NCBI GenBank assembly: GCA_016800925.1
Contig: JABCPU010000039.1
Span: 228,369-292,368 of the forward strand
Direction of reading: 5' to 3'
Length of the DNA: 64,000 bases
Source: Suillus spraguei
Taxonomy: Eukaryota > Basidiomycota > Agaricomycetes > Boletales > Suillaceae
The notes below the pieces were generated by a model, which did no database searches, was not told the DNA's origin, and worked only from the letters and a program-made list of their open reading frames with translations. Positions 10,701 to 24,600 of this stretch are shown here, piece by piece. The stretch's first letter is position 1, and each line of letters begins with the position of its first letter. The translations under genes were made by a program, and so were the position numbers.

Positions 10701-13700
10701 ATACCATCTGTGATGGTTTGAGTCAGCAGGGAGTTGACAGTGTAACCCCTTTTTCCGGATTCCTGGGAGCCTTCTGCACTTCGATCCTCAGGGGGCGGGT
10801 TCCCGTTGTAGGCGTAAGACGTCGAGGCAGATATAATGGAGTGAAGGAACCGCAGCAACTTGTTTTGCAAGTCCAATCGATGTAAATGGACGCAGAGGAA
10901 AAGTTTCCCGATGACCGCTGGTTCGAGAATTTCAATAGCGAGCATTTCAATTTCTCCGCGAGCGACAATGATTTGGAGAAGGTCTATGGCAGACGATTGT
11001 ATGACCGTATTCAGGGGCTGCATAATCGGAATATCTTGATCTTTAGGCTCGGACTGAAGGAACCTGTACGAGGATGAAGCGCAATGACGATTTAGGGAAT
11101 GAAACTCACCTTGACAATACTTCGATGAGCGCATCTAGGTAGCTTATATTGGCATCTATTCCGGCTGGGGGTAAATTGTTAAAACCACAGTGGCAAAACA
11201 GCATTGATAATCATCACCTAAGTTAAGCCTCTGGAGCAACACATGGTCATGTGAACGCTTAAGGAAGGTGCCGCGTGCAGACTTGGAAAAACCTTGACCG
11301 CCGAACTGGACGATCGAGAGTAAGATCTCAAGAAGGTGAGCGACATAGCGCTGGTCGAACGACCTCTCGTAAACGAAGCCCCCAATTTCTTTGCCGCTCA
11401 CTTTACTGATTCTAGATACCCGACGGATAGAAGGGTCCAGAAGATCGCGGAGGACAGGTTCCAAGACCCTTTTCGATCCGTATAAGCCCTCTACCCAGTC
11501 AATAGATCAGAAAGGATCATCACCTGATATACGACCTCAAATTGCATCGCATCCACGTTTCTCCAACGCGTCGCAGGCTTGGATTATCATGCTTCAAGGT
11601 CTCCAAAATTATCATCAATGGCACCTTCAAGCGCACTCCAGGAAGCGAGTCATCCTCTGAGATCGTTCAGTCAGCATGATGATGATATGACGCGCGCTTA
11701 CTTACCTGACAGCCGCCAAAGCACTCCAAAAGCTTCGTGCGCCTCGGAAACGTTTCTTGACTCAGGAGAACACATGCTCTGGGCTATTATCGACTCAACT
11801 TCATGGGGTCGTGACGTTGATTCTATGGACCATAAGAGACTGACAGCTCGCATATGACAAGTAGCCAAGTCTGCGTGAAGGTATCTAAAGAGCTACGAAT
11901 CCAAGTTCTATCAGATCAACTCCCATTGTAGTCAAACGTACAAACCTTCTTCACCATGCGACTAACGACGGGTCTTTTATCCATCGACAGCTTTGGGCTG
12001 AGCCTCTGCGCACCATGTAAAGATAATATCAAAGACACCATCTGGTCCACCAAGGTGAAACTAGCGGCCTGAAGATAAACATATAAGTTTCCCAGTCAAC
12101 AACCAAAGAGCATCACATGACATACCTCAAGGTCAAGGCAATCAAGCATGGAGTACAGCCATTCAGAAGGTTTCCATGACAAACGGAGAGTCGCATCACA
12201 ATTTCTGTCCGCCGTACGGACAACACCCGACAAGACCCGTAACACCTGTGACAATGCTGTTCGAAGTTCTATCGAGCCTGCTTGTTGAGCCGAGATTGAT
12301 CGTGACAGCACCTGACTTATACAAAACATATGTTCTAAAACAGTCATCAAAGGATTATGCACTTCACTGCTCGAATGTGATTCGGTCATTTCGAGCCCAT
12401 AAAATGCATAGGCGAATGCGAGTGAGCTGAGAGACGAAGCTGATGTCTGAAGTGCTGCATTCAGCCCAGGTCGCTGACTGAGAGACTCTAAAGGTATGTG
12501 TTGGAAGATTTCCTCTTGCAGAGCCAAACAGTCTCGAATAGAAGTTTTGGCAGCCTTGGACGGGTCGCTGTTAATTTCACGCTGTGTCAGGGGTCAGCAT
12601 CTACATCATATCCCAAAGATAACATTCGTACCTGCAGTACCTCGGTTATTGCAGCAAAAATAACTGGTAGGTGAATGCTGCGAACTTCATCATCTTGCAT
12701 AGGCAGTGAACGCAACAGGAATAAAGTCAAATCAATTGCCTAAATAAAGTGTGAGCTTGTAATACCCGAGGCCGAGTTACAGCGAAGCTGACCCCTGGTT
12801 TGCTGTCTTCGGTCAAATCTTTCATTATTGCTGCCAATAACTGCTTCCAAAGAATACTCGGCTCAACAGCCTCGTATAACGTACTTGCAGTCATAGAAAT
12901 CTGGAAAAGATATATAAGATGCTCACACCTCAAACACTAAGAAATAGAACGTACGTCCTCATTATGTTCCTCCGCGTCCCGCTGCATCAAGAATCGGATT
13001 GCCTTAAGAGCGTCCAATACAAGAATATCAGTCAAGGCCGATCCTATCTCCCACTTGTCCAACAGCGAAATAAAGATCTTGAACGGCCTAGATTCGGAGT
13101 ATTCCCCTGAAGGTGCAAACATTTCATCCTAATGACAATTGTTAAAGTCTCGATACATCCTGAATTACATCCTACCTTGAGCGTGGTATTCAATAACTGA
13201 AGAGCATGCTGTCGCAGGTACACAGTTTGGTTGTCACTCTTTTCGTCCGGCCCAAGTAACCAGGTATAAAGCCGTCGATTAAGTGATAGATCCCGACGCA
13301 GGACCACACCAGTCGCAGCTCTCATGAGTATTACGGTGTCTTCCGAATGCGCTCGTTTGATAGCAGCGCTATCGATCCGCATCGACTGCAAGAGAATATC
13401 GAGCGCGCCTCTTCGAACCAACAAATTGTCATCCTCGAGCGCAGCTGCGAATGCGCGAATCATAAGCCCTATATCTCTACCTACTATCTGAGTGATGTCT
13501 AGAACATACTGAGCAATGGAAGTTCCCACTCAAAATCAGCCTTACCTTCGTCCGCGTGTAACCGAGGTAGTCGGCGAGAGAGGAAGTTCAGAGCGGTTCC
13601 ACGTGCAGAGGACATGGTTATCATGATGAGCCATATATTTTGGATGAAGAATACGGGGGAAACGGTTCCTGACAGTCGATCGAGTAAGCTTAGCACCTTT

Positions 13701-14564
13701 ACCAGTTGCATCAACCGCATTCAGATACAGATGTGTGAAACAGAGTAGTAACATACCTTGTCAAAGAATTCGCCAGTCTCCTCTTCAAGACCCGGAAGCA
13801 GGGCGAGGATGAACGACTTCATCACAGGTCGCAACCCAGCTTGTAAAGGCAAGTAATGCGTATCATATATGGTCAGAAGTATTGGCTGTCTCAATCAGTA
13901 CTGGATGGAGGAGAATATGAACAAAGTCATACCTTGACTGATGTAGCCGCATATTCGAAGAATGGGAACAGGCCGGACGACCATAATGGTAGGTCCCGTT
14001 TTAGACCTTCCGTCTAGCATCGCGTACACATCAGAAGTTACCATGTAATGACCACGTCACACTCACTCCAAGCACAGAAAGTATATGCGTATATACATCA
14101 AGAGCACGTTGATGCACGCCAGTCGGTAGAGCAGGATTCAAGCACTGTGCCAACCGTTTAGCAACAATGAGCTTGTATGGGATCTCCTTGAACTGCATGT
14201 ATGATTGAAATGTCTGTGGGTGCACAACCGCGCTGAATTAATGCTCCCAAGACAGTGTAGAAGAAAGTACCTTCAATAACTGCTTCAGAAACGCTATGCA
14301 GTCTGCCCACTCGTGTACATTATCGAATGCGTTGAGACATTTCTCTACTTGTTGCGTATACTTCTTGTATTTTGGATCAGAAGCGTATATTTGGTGCACT
14401 GTAGCAACCCAAGTCAGCCATTTGAAGACAGACCATCGGAACCTGCATGGATGCGTACATTTCTCCCTGGTATTCGATTTCGCAGGGTCTAGTACCGTAA
14501 CCGTATTCGTGCCTGGGGTTCCACCAGTGCTAGTCTGCGCGATAGCAGGGCTTTTGCTGGACAT
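7762..14564 (-). CDS. DOP1: Dopey/DOP1 family leucine-zipper-like membrane traffic protein
   Basis: A very long multi-exon gene. The N-terminus (ATG 14562-14564) carries the Dopey signature: DPKYKKYTQQVEKCLN, FDNVHEWADCIAFLKQLLK, then FKEIPYKLIVAKRLAQCLNP, LPTGVHQRALDVYTHILS. The rest is helical repeat sequence, as expected, through exons at 13.5, 12.4, 11.1-10.2 and 8.9 kb. The C-terminus has DAVFRPDDWSPESMFDHLAEV and ends WEAVEQGILDDIFDGR-stop (7762-7764). Estimated length is about 1,850 residues with some twenty 50-60-bp introns, matching DOP1 (about 1,700-1,900). Yeast Dop1 acts with the flippase Neo1 and Mon2 in Golgi/endosome traffic and is essential. Internal exon borders were not all worked out. 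Identification is firm. Confidence 0.92.
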
Positions 14565-14896
14565 AATCGGTTTAGACGCGGCTGATATATAGCTGTGTAT
14601 CCTGGTCCTGCAAATGGTCTCCTGTGAAGCACCACAGACTGCGGAACTCGAGTAGAGAGCGCGCTCAGCGAGACTAAACGTTGCCAGTGCAAGCTACGTA
14701 TTAAGTAGCAGTGGTACCAAATTAAGGTCGATTGAGTCGACTTTGTCACACGAAGTAGTTTGTCACACGGCATTCGAATCTGAGACTGCAGAACCAATCA
14801 CATTAATAGAGGGAAAGACGTGGACGACAGTAGGGTATGGCATTAATGTAAAAGGTACAAAACATAATCAAAACATAATTACACGAAACACACCAC
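14565..14896. other. Intergenic (DOP1 promoter region)
   Basis: The 332-bp gap between the DOP1 start and the stop of the next gene upstream on the same strand. No other gene is seen; it must contain the DOP1 promoter and the terminator of the Ies4-like gene. Confidence 0.5.
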
Positions 14897-16259
14897 CTAT
14901 GACTCCATCTGCTCTGGCGTGTTCTGTACGGGAGCATCATTGCCCTCTTCAGAAGCCGGCCCAGCAACAATATTACGCATTTTCGAAGGCGCCTTCACAG
15001 GGTGATGATCAGCAATGATAGAGCCTGCTCGTGAAGGCGCAGCTGATATGCCCGACATGGCACGTGCCGCCTTAGATTTGCTAGACCCTTTCCCAAGTAA
15101 CGGCGCAGATATGGAACCGCCGCCTTTTGGCGTCGTAATTTTGTCTGTATCGCCATTTTTATGCGAAACTGCAGCTGCAGCTGTTGCATTGGCATATTCG
15201 GACTCTTTATCACCAACCCATGTTCTAGCAAACCATCGCCCGCCTGCGATGCCCCGTATTTCACGGTTTGCAGTTCTCCAACGACGGATTTTGTTTCCGT
15301 TTCGGTCGAGGGGCAGCATCGGTGCAAAGCCTGCTCCAATCTTTGGGGGTGGTTGCACTGGGAATGGTTTGGATGGTAGAGGGTAAACAGGAAGGGGTGC
15401 AGTTTCTGTTGTACCCTCAGCTGGAGGGGGAGGAGCATTTTCTGCGTCCTCATGTTCTGAGCCCCCTTCACGAGGGAGGGGAAGTGGTGATGAGGGTGCG
15501 GTTCCGGCATATGCTGATGCAAATCAAGTTAATATGAAGTACATGAGAAGCGAGCGAGACAGTACTTACATTCACTCAGCACTCCTTCATCCAACGAAGG
15601 TACTACCAAGATTTTTGCTGCCCTGAGAAGTATTGATTTATTGATATATTTTGAACTCTGGTTTTACGTACTTGGGAGGAGCCTTGGCTCTGGACCGTTG
15701 AGCAGCAGTAGGCCTGCGGGGTGCCGCTCTTTTCTTCGGAGGCGGTTTATCTGCAACTGCGGGTGTACTGACATCCTGCGCATCGGCCTCCTCGCCCGTT
15801 TCTATTCTCACCTTTTAACAGAATTCGGTTAATTCGGAAGAGGGGCTTACCATGGGGCTTTTTATCGATGTCCTTGTCCTGCTTTTCACTCTTCCGTGGT
15901 TTTGGCTTCCTCGCTGGTGCCTTCCGCTTGGTACCACCGGTAATGGCAGGGGTAGAAGCAGACTGTTGTAATTCATCTTCGTCGTCAATGAGTTGGTCCT
16001 CTTCGTCCTCCTCTTCGACGTCATCATCACTATGCGCCTGTGCCTGTGGAGCAGGAGGTGGTGGTGGTGGTGGTAGTAGTACTGGAACAGCCTTCTTGTT
16101 GGTAGTTGATACGCTAGGTGATGACGACTTGCCCTTGCCCTTCTTCTCGGTTACCAATAACTTTACTCGGAATTTGGAAGTTCGAGAGGGTGGAGGAGGA
16201 GTAGTCTCTTCCCTGAGCGTCGAAATCTGAGGAGCATCCATATCTACATCTTCGTCCAT
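14897..16259 (-). CDS. Nuclear protein resembling INO80 complex subunit Ies4
   Basis: Four exons: 16259 to about 15852 (MDEDVDMDAPQ..., SKFRVKLLVTEKKGKG, a poly-Pro run, an acidic EEEDEEDQ block, a Lys/Arg block), about 15812-15675 (VRIETGEEADAQD ... PPPKKRAAPRRPTA), a small exon KILVVPSLDEGVLSE (about 15570-15620), and 15512-14897 with LPLDRNGNKIRRW and GIAGGRWFARTWVG near 15200-15320. The closing LDR-G-x-K-x-RRW plus G-x-x-W block resembles the C-terminal motif of fungal Ies4, and the N-terminal FRVKLLV stretch fits it. The remainder is low-complexity. Known Ies4 is an INO80 chromatin-remodelling subunit; the link here rests on short motifs from memory, so another nuclear adaptor is possible. 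Confidence 0.55.
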
Positions 16260-16474
16260 GTTTTATCCTCGAAAATTTTGCCAAAATTTGTACTGGTGGT
16301 CGCGAGCGCTGGCGTGGTGAGTAACTAATGGTAAAAGAGAAGAGTCAAGCAGTGTACAGTATATTTTAGTCAATTAAACCTTGCTTTGGCCGTGGTTGGT
16401 TCGGGTAACTCAGAGCGCCGAGTCCACAACCACAACCACTTCCCCGCCATTGTGAACAACGAGCTCAATGATAT

Positions 16475-16964
16475 CTAATCCAGACTTTCTGAATTCGACT
16501 GATATCCTTCCCATTTAGTCAAATTATCATTAACATCCAGCATGCGTGTTCCATAGAACTGATGAGCTGTTGGCTTGGCAATATCCCAGCCGACTATCTT
16601 CCCATCCTCATTCCTATTCAAAGTCGCGCCCCATATGCTAACGCGGTTGGTATTAGAATTGTAAGATGCAACACCAACGCCGCAGGTGTTGCATCTAAAC
16701 CGTCGTTTGTATGGCTTGAGGATATTGTCGTAGAAATCTAATCGAGACTCGTGGGGTTCTGGATGTGTCCATGTGAATGCAGAAGCGTCGAAATGCATTG
16801 TGTGAACGAATGGACACGCTGTAATTCGAGAATTATTAATATTCATCAAAACCGACGTGATTATACTTTACAAGTCAATTTCTGACAGGTCATACAGTGA
16901 CAATACGCGCTCAAAATCGGAGGAGCAAAGACAGCATATGAAATGGCCTGACAGAAACAACTGC
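16475..16964 (-). CDS. GFA-domain (glutathione-dependent formaldehyde-activating / Mss4-fold) protein
   Basis: Exon 2 (about 16820-16475) reads CPFVHTMHFDASAFTW, RRFRCNTCGVGVASYNS, VSIWGATLNR and ends NSESLD-stop. Splicing a GT-AG intron of about 60 bp joins it to an upstream exon reading GSCFCQAISYAV and YCHCMTCQKLTS. Together these give the CxC, CHCxxCQ and CxxCG zinc ligands of the GFA family (Mss4-like fold). Members bind zinc and were named for glutathione adduct chemistry; most fungal ones have no proven substrate. The acceptor before GSCFC is at about 16965, and the first coding exon lies upstream (about 17000-17120) but its start could not be fixed. The 5' end given is therefore that of the supported exon. 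Confidence 0.8.
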
Positions 16965-17229
16965 CTTGCAAGAGCGGGATATGTGCATGATCAGTCATTA
17001 CTATGTAACTTCAAGGATATCAGATACGGTCGTGACGGTTCCCCTACACGGAAGAATTACGTCAGCGGGAAACGCCGACTTATTCCGCTGAAACTTGCAA
17101 AGCAGCTTTTCTATAAGCATACTCCAGGTTAGTCCTTCTCGCTTTCAATCTACTTGGCTTGCTAATATTTCATTATCCAAAGCTTCCTTAGAACTAACTT
17201 TCCTACTGAAAGTCAAAAAAAGGTCGAAC

Positions 17230-17669
17230 GATGTCCACCACACTTAACGTGCGCCGCCCTTTGTGTTTGCTGTATTAAACTCAAGTCGCTATGAACTAGG
17301 TTGCTCGCTACAGTGCTCTCCTTTCAGGTGTTTTCTACGGCATCTACCACCGTCGGTCACTCCAAAAAGCTCATGACCAAGACAAGGAACACCACGCAAT
17401 ACATCAACGTGAACAGTTGATAGCACAGGCGAAGGATGCATGGAGACAGAAGCAAGAGAGTGCAAAGGGGTCGGATGGTGGTAAGTCGCGCTTGTAATAT
17501 TTTCCTATCAATTTTCCTGGTATTCACGGAATGTGCTCCGACTCTTTTTTCGCATATTATGCGCGTATTCTTACATGTATACTAACCTTGAACTCCAGTC
17601 ATCACAAACCCGGAAGACCCGCGGTTCGACCTCGAGAAGCTCGTTGCTAAATGGGAGAAAGATCTATAA
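17230..17669 (+). CDS. ATP21: Mitochondrial F1Fo-ATP synthase subunit e
   Basis: Three exons give MSTTLNV, then ARYSALLSGVFYGIYHRR, a charged helix (KAHDQDKEHHAIHQREQL, AWRQKQESAKGSDG) and a last exon VITNPEDPRFDLEKLVAKWEKDL-stop (17667-17669). The single N-terminal membrane helix contains the GxxxG-type GVFYG motif used by subunit e to dimerise ATP synthase in the inner mitochondrial membrane. Length of about 85-90 residues fits the family. Intron 1 uses a GTGCGC donor after AAC and an ACTAG acceptor; intron 2 starts GTAAGT. The start is fixed by the short N-terminus before the membrane helix. Confidence 0.88.
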
Positions 17670-18039
17670 TAGTTGTGTTACAACCCTTGTTTTCCTCCGT
17701 CGACTATACCTATAGATCGCCACTGCCATCCTCAGTGCGGCAGACGTAAATTTGATATATGAGTAATATCATCAGAACTGCTCTAATGTTTTTGTTCCTG
17801 CTGCTTGGAACGCGTTTAACTTAGTCTTATGAACGAATTTGAATAACTGCGTGATATACGAACATAGCGCCGGTTAGCGCTGAAAATGAGATACTGTTTG
17901 GGAGGTGTATGTACATAATCCGTAAGCGCGGGACGCGACGCGCCTTGTTACCTTCCTCCTTCGTTCCATCGCCTTCTTGACTGACCCAGACCGCTACACA
18001 CAATATTGCTCATCTATCTCGTACAACCTACTATCTGAG
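17670..18039. other. Intergenic between ATP synthase e and RBBP4 genes
   Basis: About 370 bp with no reading frame of note. It must hold the terminator of the upstream gene and the promoter of the downstream gene, which lie in the same orientation. Confidence 0.5.
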
Positions 18040-19960
<1,921 letters not shown>

Positions 19961-20123
19961 GTGTTTAGTGTAAATGGAAACGGAGAGGAATGATGATGAA
20001 ATCCAAAGCTGATGATCATGATGAATACAATATTTGTAACGTATGCCCTTTTAAAAATTCTAGCGGCGGACGGTATGGAGCAGTGTGTCGTGTATATATT
20101 ACTCTTGTCAGAGTATCCGCGCA

Positions 20124-20427
20124 TTACAGGAATACCAATCTGGCGAGTTCAAATAACACTGCAACATTGTCAGATTTAAATGAGCACGCTAGGACAGGTT
20201 GTACTCACCGCCACCAATAACAACAAATAAAACGACGCCCAGAGCCCAAAGGCTGATAGGACTTCTTTTTGCCATAATTTCTTGGTGTGAAGGCTTTACT
20301 GCCTTCTTGCCCGACCGGACTGCATTAGCGAATTGAGCATTCTTCCTTTTCAGGTCAAACTGAGTAGGCTAGATGAGTGTATCGTGTTAGCATCAATATA
20401 AGAGTATTAGTTCAATACAAGTACCAT
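20124..20427 (-). CDS. Stress-associated ER protein RAMP4 / Ysy6
   Basis: Not obvious as an open frame because two introns split it. Coding exon 1 is just the ATG (20425-20427), followed directly by GTACTT. After an acceptor (TCATCTAG) exon 2 reads PTQFDLKRKNAQFANAVR, SGKKAVKPSHQEIMAKRSP, ISLWALGVVLFVVIGG; after a second intron (GTGAGT...TTGCAG) exon 3 reads VLFELARLVFL-stop (20124-20126). This is the whole RAMP4/Ysy6 plan: a basic cytosolic part and one C-terminal membrane anchor with the GG-x-LFEL turn, about 65 residues. The protein associates with the Sec61 translocon and is tail-anchored in the ER. It converges with the RBBP4 gene, 164 bp apart. Confidence 0.88.
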
Positions 20428-21761
20428 TGATTCAAATTTAACAGAGACGAAAGAGTGGTGTAGTGCTCGGAGAGAAGAATAAGTATGAACAGCTGTATGT
20501 GTGACGCAAGTTGATAAGGAACCAATGACCTTTACAGTAAGTACGTGTCAGTCCAAAAAGGCAAGTAGTTCTTTGGGGTGTCCAAACAACCGTCCACATT
20601 TCACTATCAGCACAGTCCCATTCTTCTTTTGTATTTCTCCCAGTGATCAGTGACGATTTTTTTCAATGACCAGTTCAAGGGCGTATCGACATATAATATC
20701 ACACACGGTCCCCCTTCTCACATCGATAAGGAATATGCGCTGTAATCGTATATCCGATGGAACTGCATGGGTCAGTACGACCTGAAGCCTTGAAGCGCGA
20801 GCAGTGGATCAAGCCTACGGCAGAGTTCGTTGAACCAGGCGTTTAGGGTGCGTCTTTGAGCATGTTGCACGGCTAGTGCAACAACAAAGCGAATCCAGTG
20901 GCAGTATTAATAGATGACTCCAAGTCTAATCGCTCTCATACTTTCCTTCTACAATATGCAGAAGGAAAGGTTGAGAGAGACAAACCGATGGTCATTTTCT
21001 CGATCCATGTGCCAATATTAATAAATGGCTCTGAGTCTAATCCCTCTCGTCTTTCCCACTGCTATCATCAGGTGGAAAGATCGAGAGAGGCACCCAGACC
21101 CATAACTAATTTCCTACCGAGTAATGTTCCAAGAACAGTGCAATAACCATCCCTCCTGTCTTCAATGCTGATGACGCAACCTGATTGAAGGCTAGAGGGA
21201 GATCTAGTATCTCACAAGTACCGATGGTACAAGACCTCACTTGATCGAGGGCCAACCCCACCTCAAGCTACCTACTAACAAAAAACGAACGGCAATCTAG
21301 TACTTCACAAGTACATTGATCGCCTTGCTTACGTAGATAACGCAAGCCCAGACACGGACCTGGCTCAAGATTCTACTTCAATTCAACTATGTCATGTAAT
21401 GCAATCGATAAATTATGAACTACTTCGCTGATAAGACACGTTATGAGTTGGCATGACGCGTCTCACTGGCAGCTTCGAGACTACTAAGACTGTTCGAGTC
21501 CGTTGTTCCCTGTGACGTGAACATGATATCAGCACTGTATTAAGACGCAACACGAGGCTCTGGTTCATCATCCCCAAGATCACCGCTCCTCACGGGCATC
21601 TGCACCGCCTCTTAAGCACGCCCTCCGTCAATGCCTCTTAAGCATATCTTGCTTCATTCCACGGCAACAACGTCAACTCATGCGTGCGCTATAGGGCGCA
21701 AACTGTCAATGCCAAATGTCGATCATAAATTATCAACTGCTTGGAGATATCTATAGTTGTG
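20428..21761. other. 1.3-kb gene-free stretch with short duplicated hairpins
   Basis: No gene is supported. It contains two diverged copies of an approximately 83-bp unit (20898-20981 and 21009-21091), each able to fold into a hairpin with pyrimidine/purine arms (e.g. CTTTCCTTCT with AGAAGGAAAG). A second motif, TCACAAGTAC preceded by ATCTAGTA, occurs at about 21202 and 21295. These look like remnants of a small repeat family. Confidence 0.45.
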
Positions 21762-23081
21762 CTATACTAGATGGTATGAAGAATATTTGATATATTGCAA
21801 AATGAGTAAGTCATGGCAATTGGGAAGTTCAGGATCCACTACTACTTCAAGGGAAGGGATGAGGGCAATGTATTCTGCTCGCTGGTCATTTTTTATCGTC
21901 ACTCCGGCACCAAAAATCAGAGTTTCCAGGGGACACCTCGAGCGTGCCATGAATCCCTTGAACTCATTGTGAGGCCACGGTGTTACATTGATAGCCTCGA
22001 GCACCCGCAAATCGGGGAGTAAAAGAGCCTTCATCAGGCGAGATACACTGTGATCAGGTGTGCGTGGAGCGGTGATGCGAAAGGATTGGAGTTTGGTGTG
22101 CGTGTATGGCATGAATGTCTGCCGTCCGGGTCGTTCGGGCCTAATGCGAGCCGTTAACGAGGAGAGGTTGGGACATAGATGGAGTAAGAGGAGGACTTCA
22201 CCCTCTTTAAGTATTCTGGCATGGACATTTGTTAGGTGGAACCATGTGGGATTTGAAGAAAATAGTTGCTCGAAATTAAATGACAACCCAGTCATCTTGA
22301 GACTGCGAAGGCTAGGTGGCAGTCGCGAGATCCATTGTACAAGAGCCGGTTTATGATCAAGATTATGTATGACCAGCTCCCGCAGTGCCACGAGTTCTGT
22401 TAACATAAATGGAGTGTCGGTGCAATACAAGGGAAAATATGCAAAGAGAGACGATATTTGATTCAGATAGGGTTGAAGAAGGATTCGTTGGTAGGTGATA
22501 TCCTTTGCAACGCACTTCACTGCTAGTGAGAGAGGGTATTGCCGTGATCTCTTGAGCCACGAATTACAACCGAAGGCTGTTAGTTGCCAGTCACTATAGT
22601 CGACATCCATAAACAGTTTGCACCATAAACCAGGCGTGCACATAGCAACATCCGTCCACCGTCTGCATATTCTTGTCAGCAGCATGGGGGCCAGGCTTGA
22701 TGCAGGCGACAAGTACTGTTCTTCCGGGAGACAGTACATGAAGATGTGGGATAAGATTTCAGGTGGTAAGCGCCAGAGAGCTGATGCAAGTCTCTTGTGC
22801 AGAGTCATGGACTGGACGATCTTGTCCTTCTGTTTGACGAGTCTCTGGCGAATATCTTTGATACCATCCATGACTGTGTCAAGACCTGAAATATCGTGCA
22901 AAATTGCATCTAGCTGCTGATGACGTTCAACGATGATGGTGCTGATGGCGGTCTGATCTTTGAGCTCGATGGCAATGCAGTTCGTATTGGGGGGAGTGAC
23001 TTGGGAGTATGGGGTTTCGAGGTCTGGAATCTGATGATCATTATTAATAAAATGACACCTGATGTATATAGGAATAGACAT
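21762..23081 (-). CDS. F-box protein
   Basis: An intronless 439-residue frame. A coiled-coil-like lead (HQQLDAILHDI ... GIKDIRQRLVKQKDKIV) precedes the F-box ALWRLPPEILSHIFMYCLPE (residues about 103-122), then ICRRWTDVAMCTPGLW, which is the second half of the F-box typical of basidiomycete F-box-like proteins. The C-terminal 280 residues contain irregular leucine-rich segments (LRELVIHNLDHKPALVQWIS, LPPSLRSLKMTGL, LCPNLSSLTARI, LLPDLRVLEAINV) that probably form a substrate-binding solenoid. It likely docks to Skp1 in an SCF ubiquitin ligase. These families are hugely expanded in agaricomycetes, so no orthologue can be named. Confidence 0.85.
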   Translation of the reverse strand: MSIPIYIRCHFINNDHQIPDLETPYSQVTPPNTNCIAIELKDQTAISTIIVERHQQLDAILHDISGLDTVMDGIKDIRQRLVKQKDKIVQSMTLHKRLASALWRLPPEILSHIFMYCLPEEQYLSPASSLAPMLLTRICRRWTDVAMCTPGLWCKLFMDVDYSDWQLTAFGCNSWLKRSRQYPLSLAVKCVAKDITYQRILLQPYLNQISSLFAYFPLYCTDTPFMLTELVALRELVIHNLDHKPALVQWISRLPPSLRSLKMTGLSFNFEQLFSSNPTWFHLTNVHARILKEGEVLLLLHLCPNLSSLTARIRPERPGRQTFMPYTHTKLQSFRITAPRTPDHSVSRLMKALLLPDLRVLEAINVTPWPHNEFKGFMARSRCPLETLIFGAGVTIKNDQRAEYIALIPSLEVVVDPELPNCHDLLILQYIKYSSYHLV

Positions 23082-24600
23082 ACGAGCACTTGTGAACGTG
23101 CGAGCTAAAGAAAATCAACATGATTATGTGCAGACGCGAATGCCTATGAAACTAGGTACTCACAACATTTTGCAGAGCAAGAACGATGTCCGAGACAGAG
23201 GAGAAATTTACTTTTGAGTCGGCTGTCGTCCCCTCGAGTGCCTGCATGTTGTGTATAGACTAGGTTTGCTTATTACTTCCGATTATGCTCAAGAGTCTAG
23301 ACTCAGGAATCAGGACCACCGGATGGATCCGAACCACGCGCCTAGTAACAAGCCAGAGTCTCCCTGCGGACTCTGATCAGTCGAATTCCACTTTCTTGTG
23401 CGACGCTGCGGACTGTCCAAAAATGAGAATGTTCATCGAAGAAAGAGATCGTACCCCATAGATGAGCTGGAGGTAACAGCAGCGCCTCATCAGATTTTCT
23501 GTTATAACGACACGGAGAAGATATAACTGCTGCCAGGATATTCAAGAACCAAGATTGATGCTCAGACGCTGGCGAGTCGTGTTATGGAGTGATGTATTTG
23601 ATTCCGTTATCAACTGCACGCGGCAGACCCTGGCAGACCGTTGCACCACAAAATTAAGTAACCGAGAACTCGGCTGTTGATCGTCATCTAGAACTGCATC
23701 GACTATAGAGAACTCATCTGAGAAATGGCAGCTTTGAGGTGAACTCTGTTGGGGCTTTGGCGGCTAGCTTCGAACGGAGTTTTAAACGCTGCTCAACGGA
23801 CTGCACCAGTGACAAAAACAGGTGGCCTCCCCGCAACTCTGGTTTGCCTGCCGACTTCGCCCCACACGCATGTTTTTAGCGAGTATATTAATACTCTACT
23901 GGTGGACTGCGTCAGATCTTCTGTTCCTGCCACTATTATCCGTACTGAACTTCATTATTCACGCAGTGTCAGTGATGTCCGTTCATGGATCGGCCGCGAT
24001 GTTAAGAACTTCGAGTAGTGTGGGGCAGACGAAATGCCTCAGCAGCTCCTTAAAATATGCACAGATCCTTCCCGATCCCTTGCCCCTCGACAATTTCCTG
24101 ATACTTACTAATCATTTGAATTGTAGGCCAGTATTACTTCAAATAAGACTACATAACGCTATTATGCAGTTGTAATGTCGAGAGTCCAAAGCCGTCTTAC
24201 CAACATTCTCTTTCATGTGAATGATCCTGTGCTCATATCCCAAACACATCAGGGTAAGTCACGTTTACTAAGGAATTGAGTGCATTGGAAGTCGAACACA
24301 GCAGATAGAAAACGATACGATATAGTATTTGCCCGCAACGTGGCGCTGGGTCAGGATAGCGAATGGGTTCTTCTAGCCTGAACCGCCAGCACCGCTGCTC
24401 CCTTTACGAGTCCCGACAACCTTATTTCTCAACGCTCGCTCCTTCAGTTCTTTATCTCGCTTTTCCAGATCATGCTGCTCTAGACCTCTTTCCTAAAAGT
24501 CATCATCAACGTTGGCTGAGCACAAGTAATCAAGAAGGCAAGCATACATCATCCCTGTCTGCATTATCCCACTTATTTCGCCTCGCTTGACCCTTGATTT
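23082..24600. other. 1.5-kb region without a recognised gene
   Basis: A protein-like minus-strand frame at 23342-23580 (containing PPAHLWGTISFFDEHSHFW) looks like an orphan exon, without a start or clear partner exons. On the plus strand two overlapping frames (23749-24018, 23822-24175) have no motifs; one is hydrophobic. I do not recognise any of them. The left part must contain the promoter of the F-box gene. Confidence 0.35.

Noticed and set aside
14995..15522. 175-codon minus-strand frame overlapping the Ies4-like gene
   Set aside because: A shifted frame of its last exon; the correct frame carries the LDRNGNKIRRW and GGRWFARTW motifs.
15815..16230. Ser/Gly-rich plus-strand frame (15868-16230) that could be a secreted low-complexity protein
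   Set aside because: It is the complement of acidic and poly-Pro stretches in the Ies4-like gene and has no signal peptide or partner exons.
20770..20850. A possible tRNA-derived SINE head before the hairpin units
   Set aside because: A GTTCG-like word is present but no A box at the right distance and no anticodon stem could be formed.
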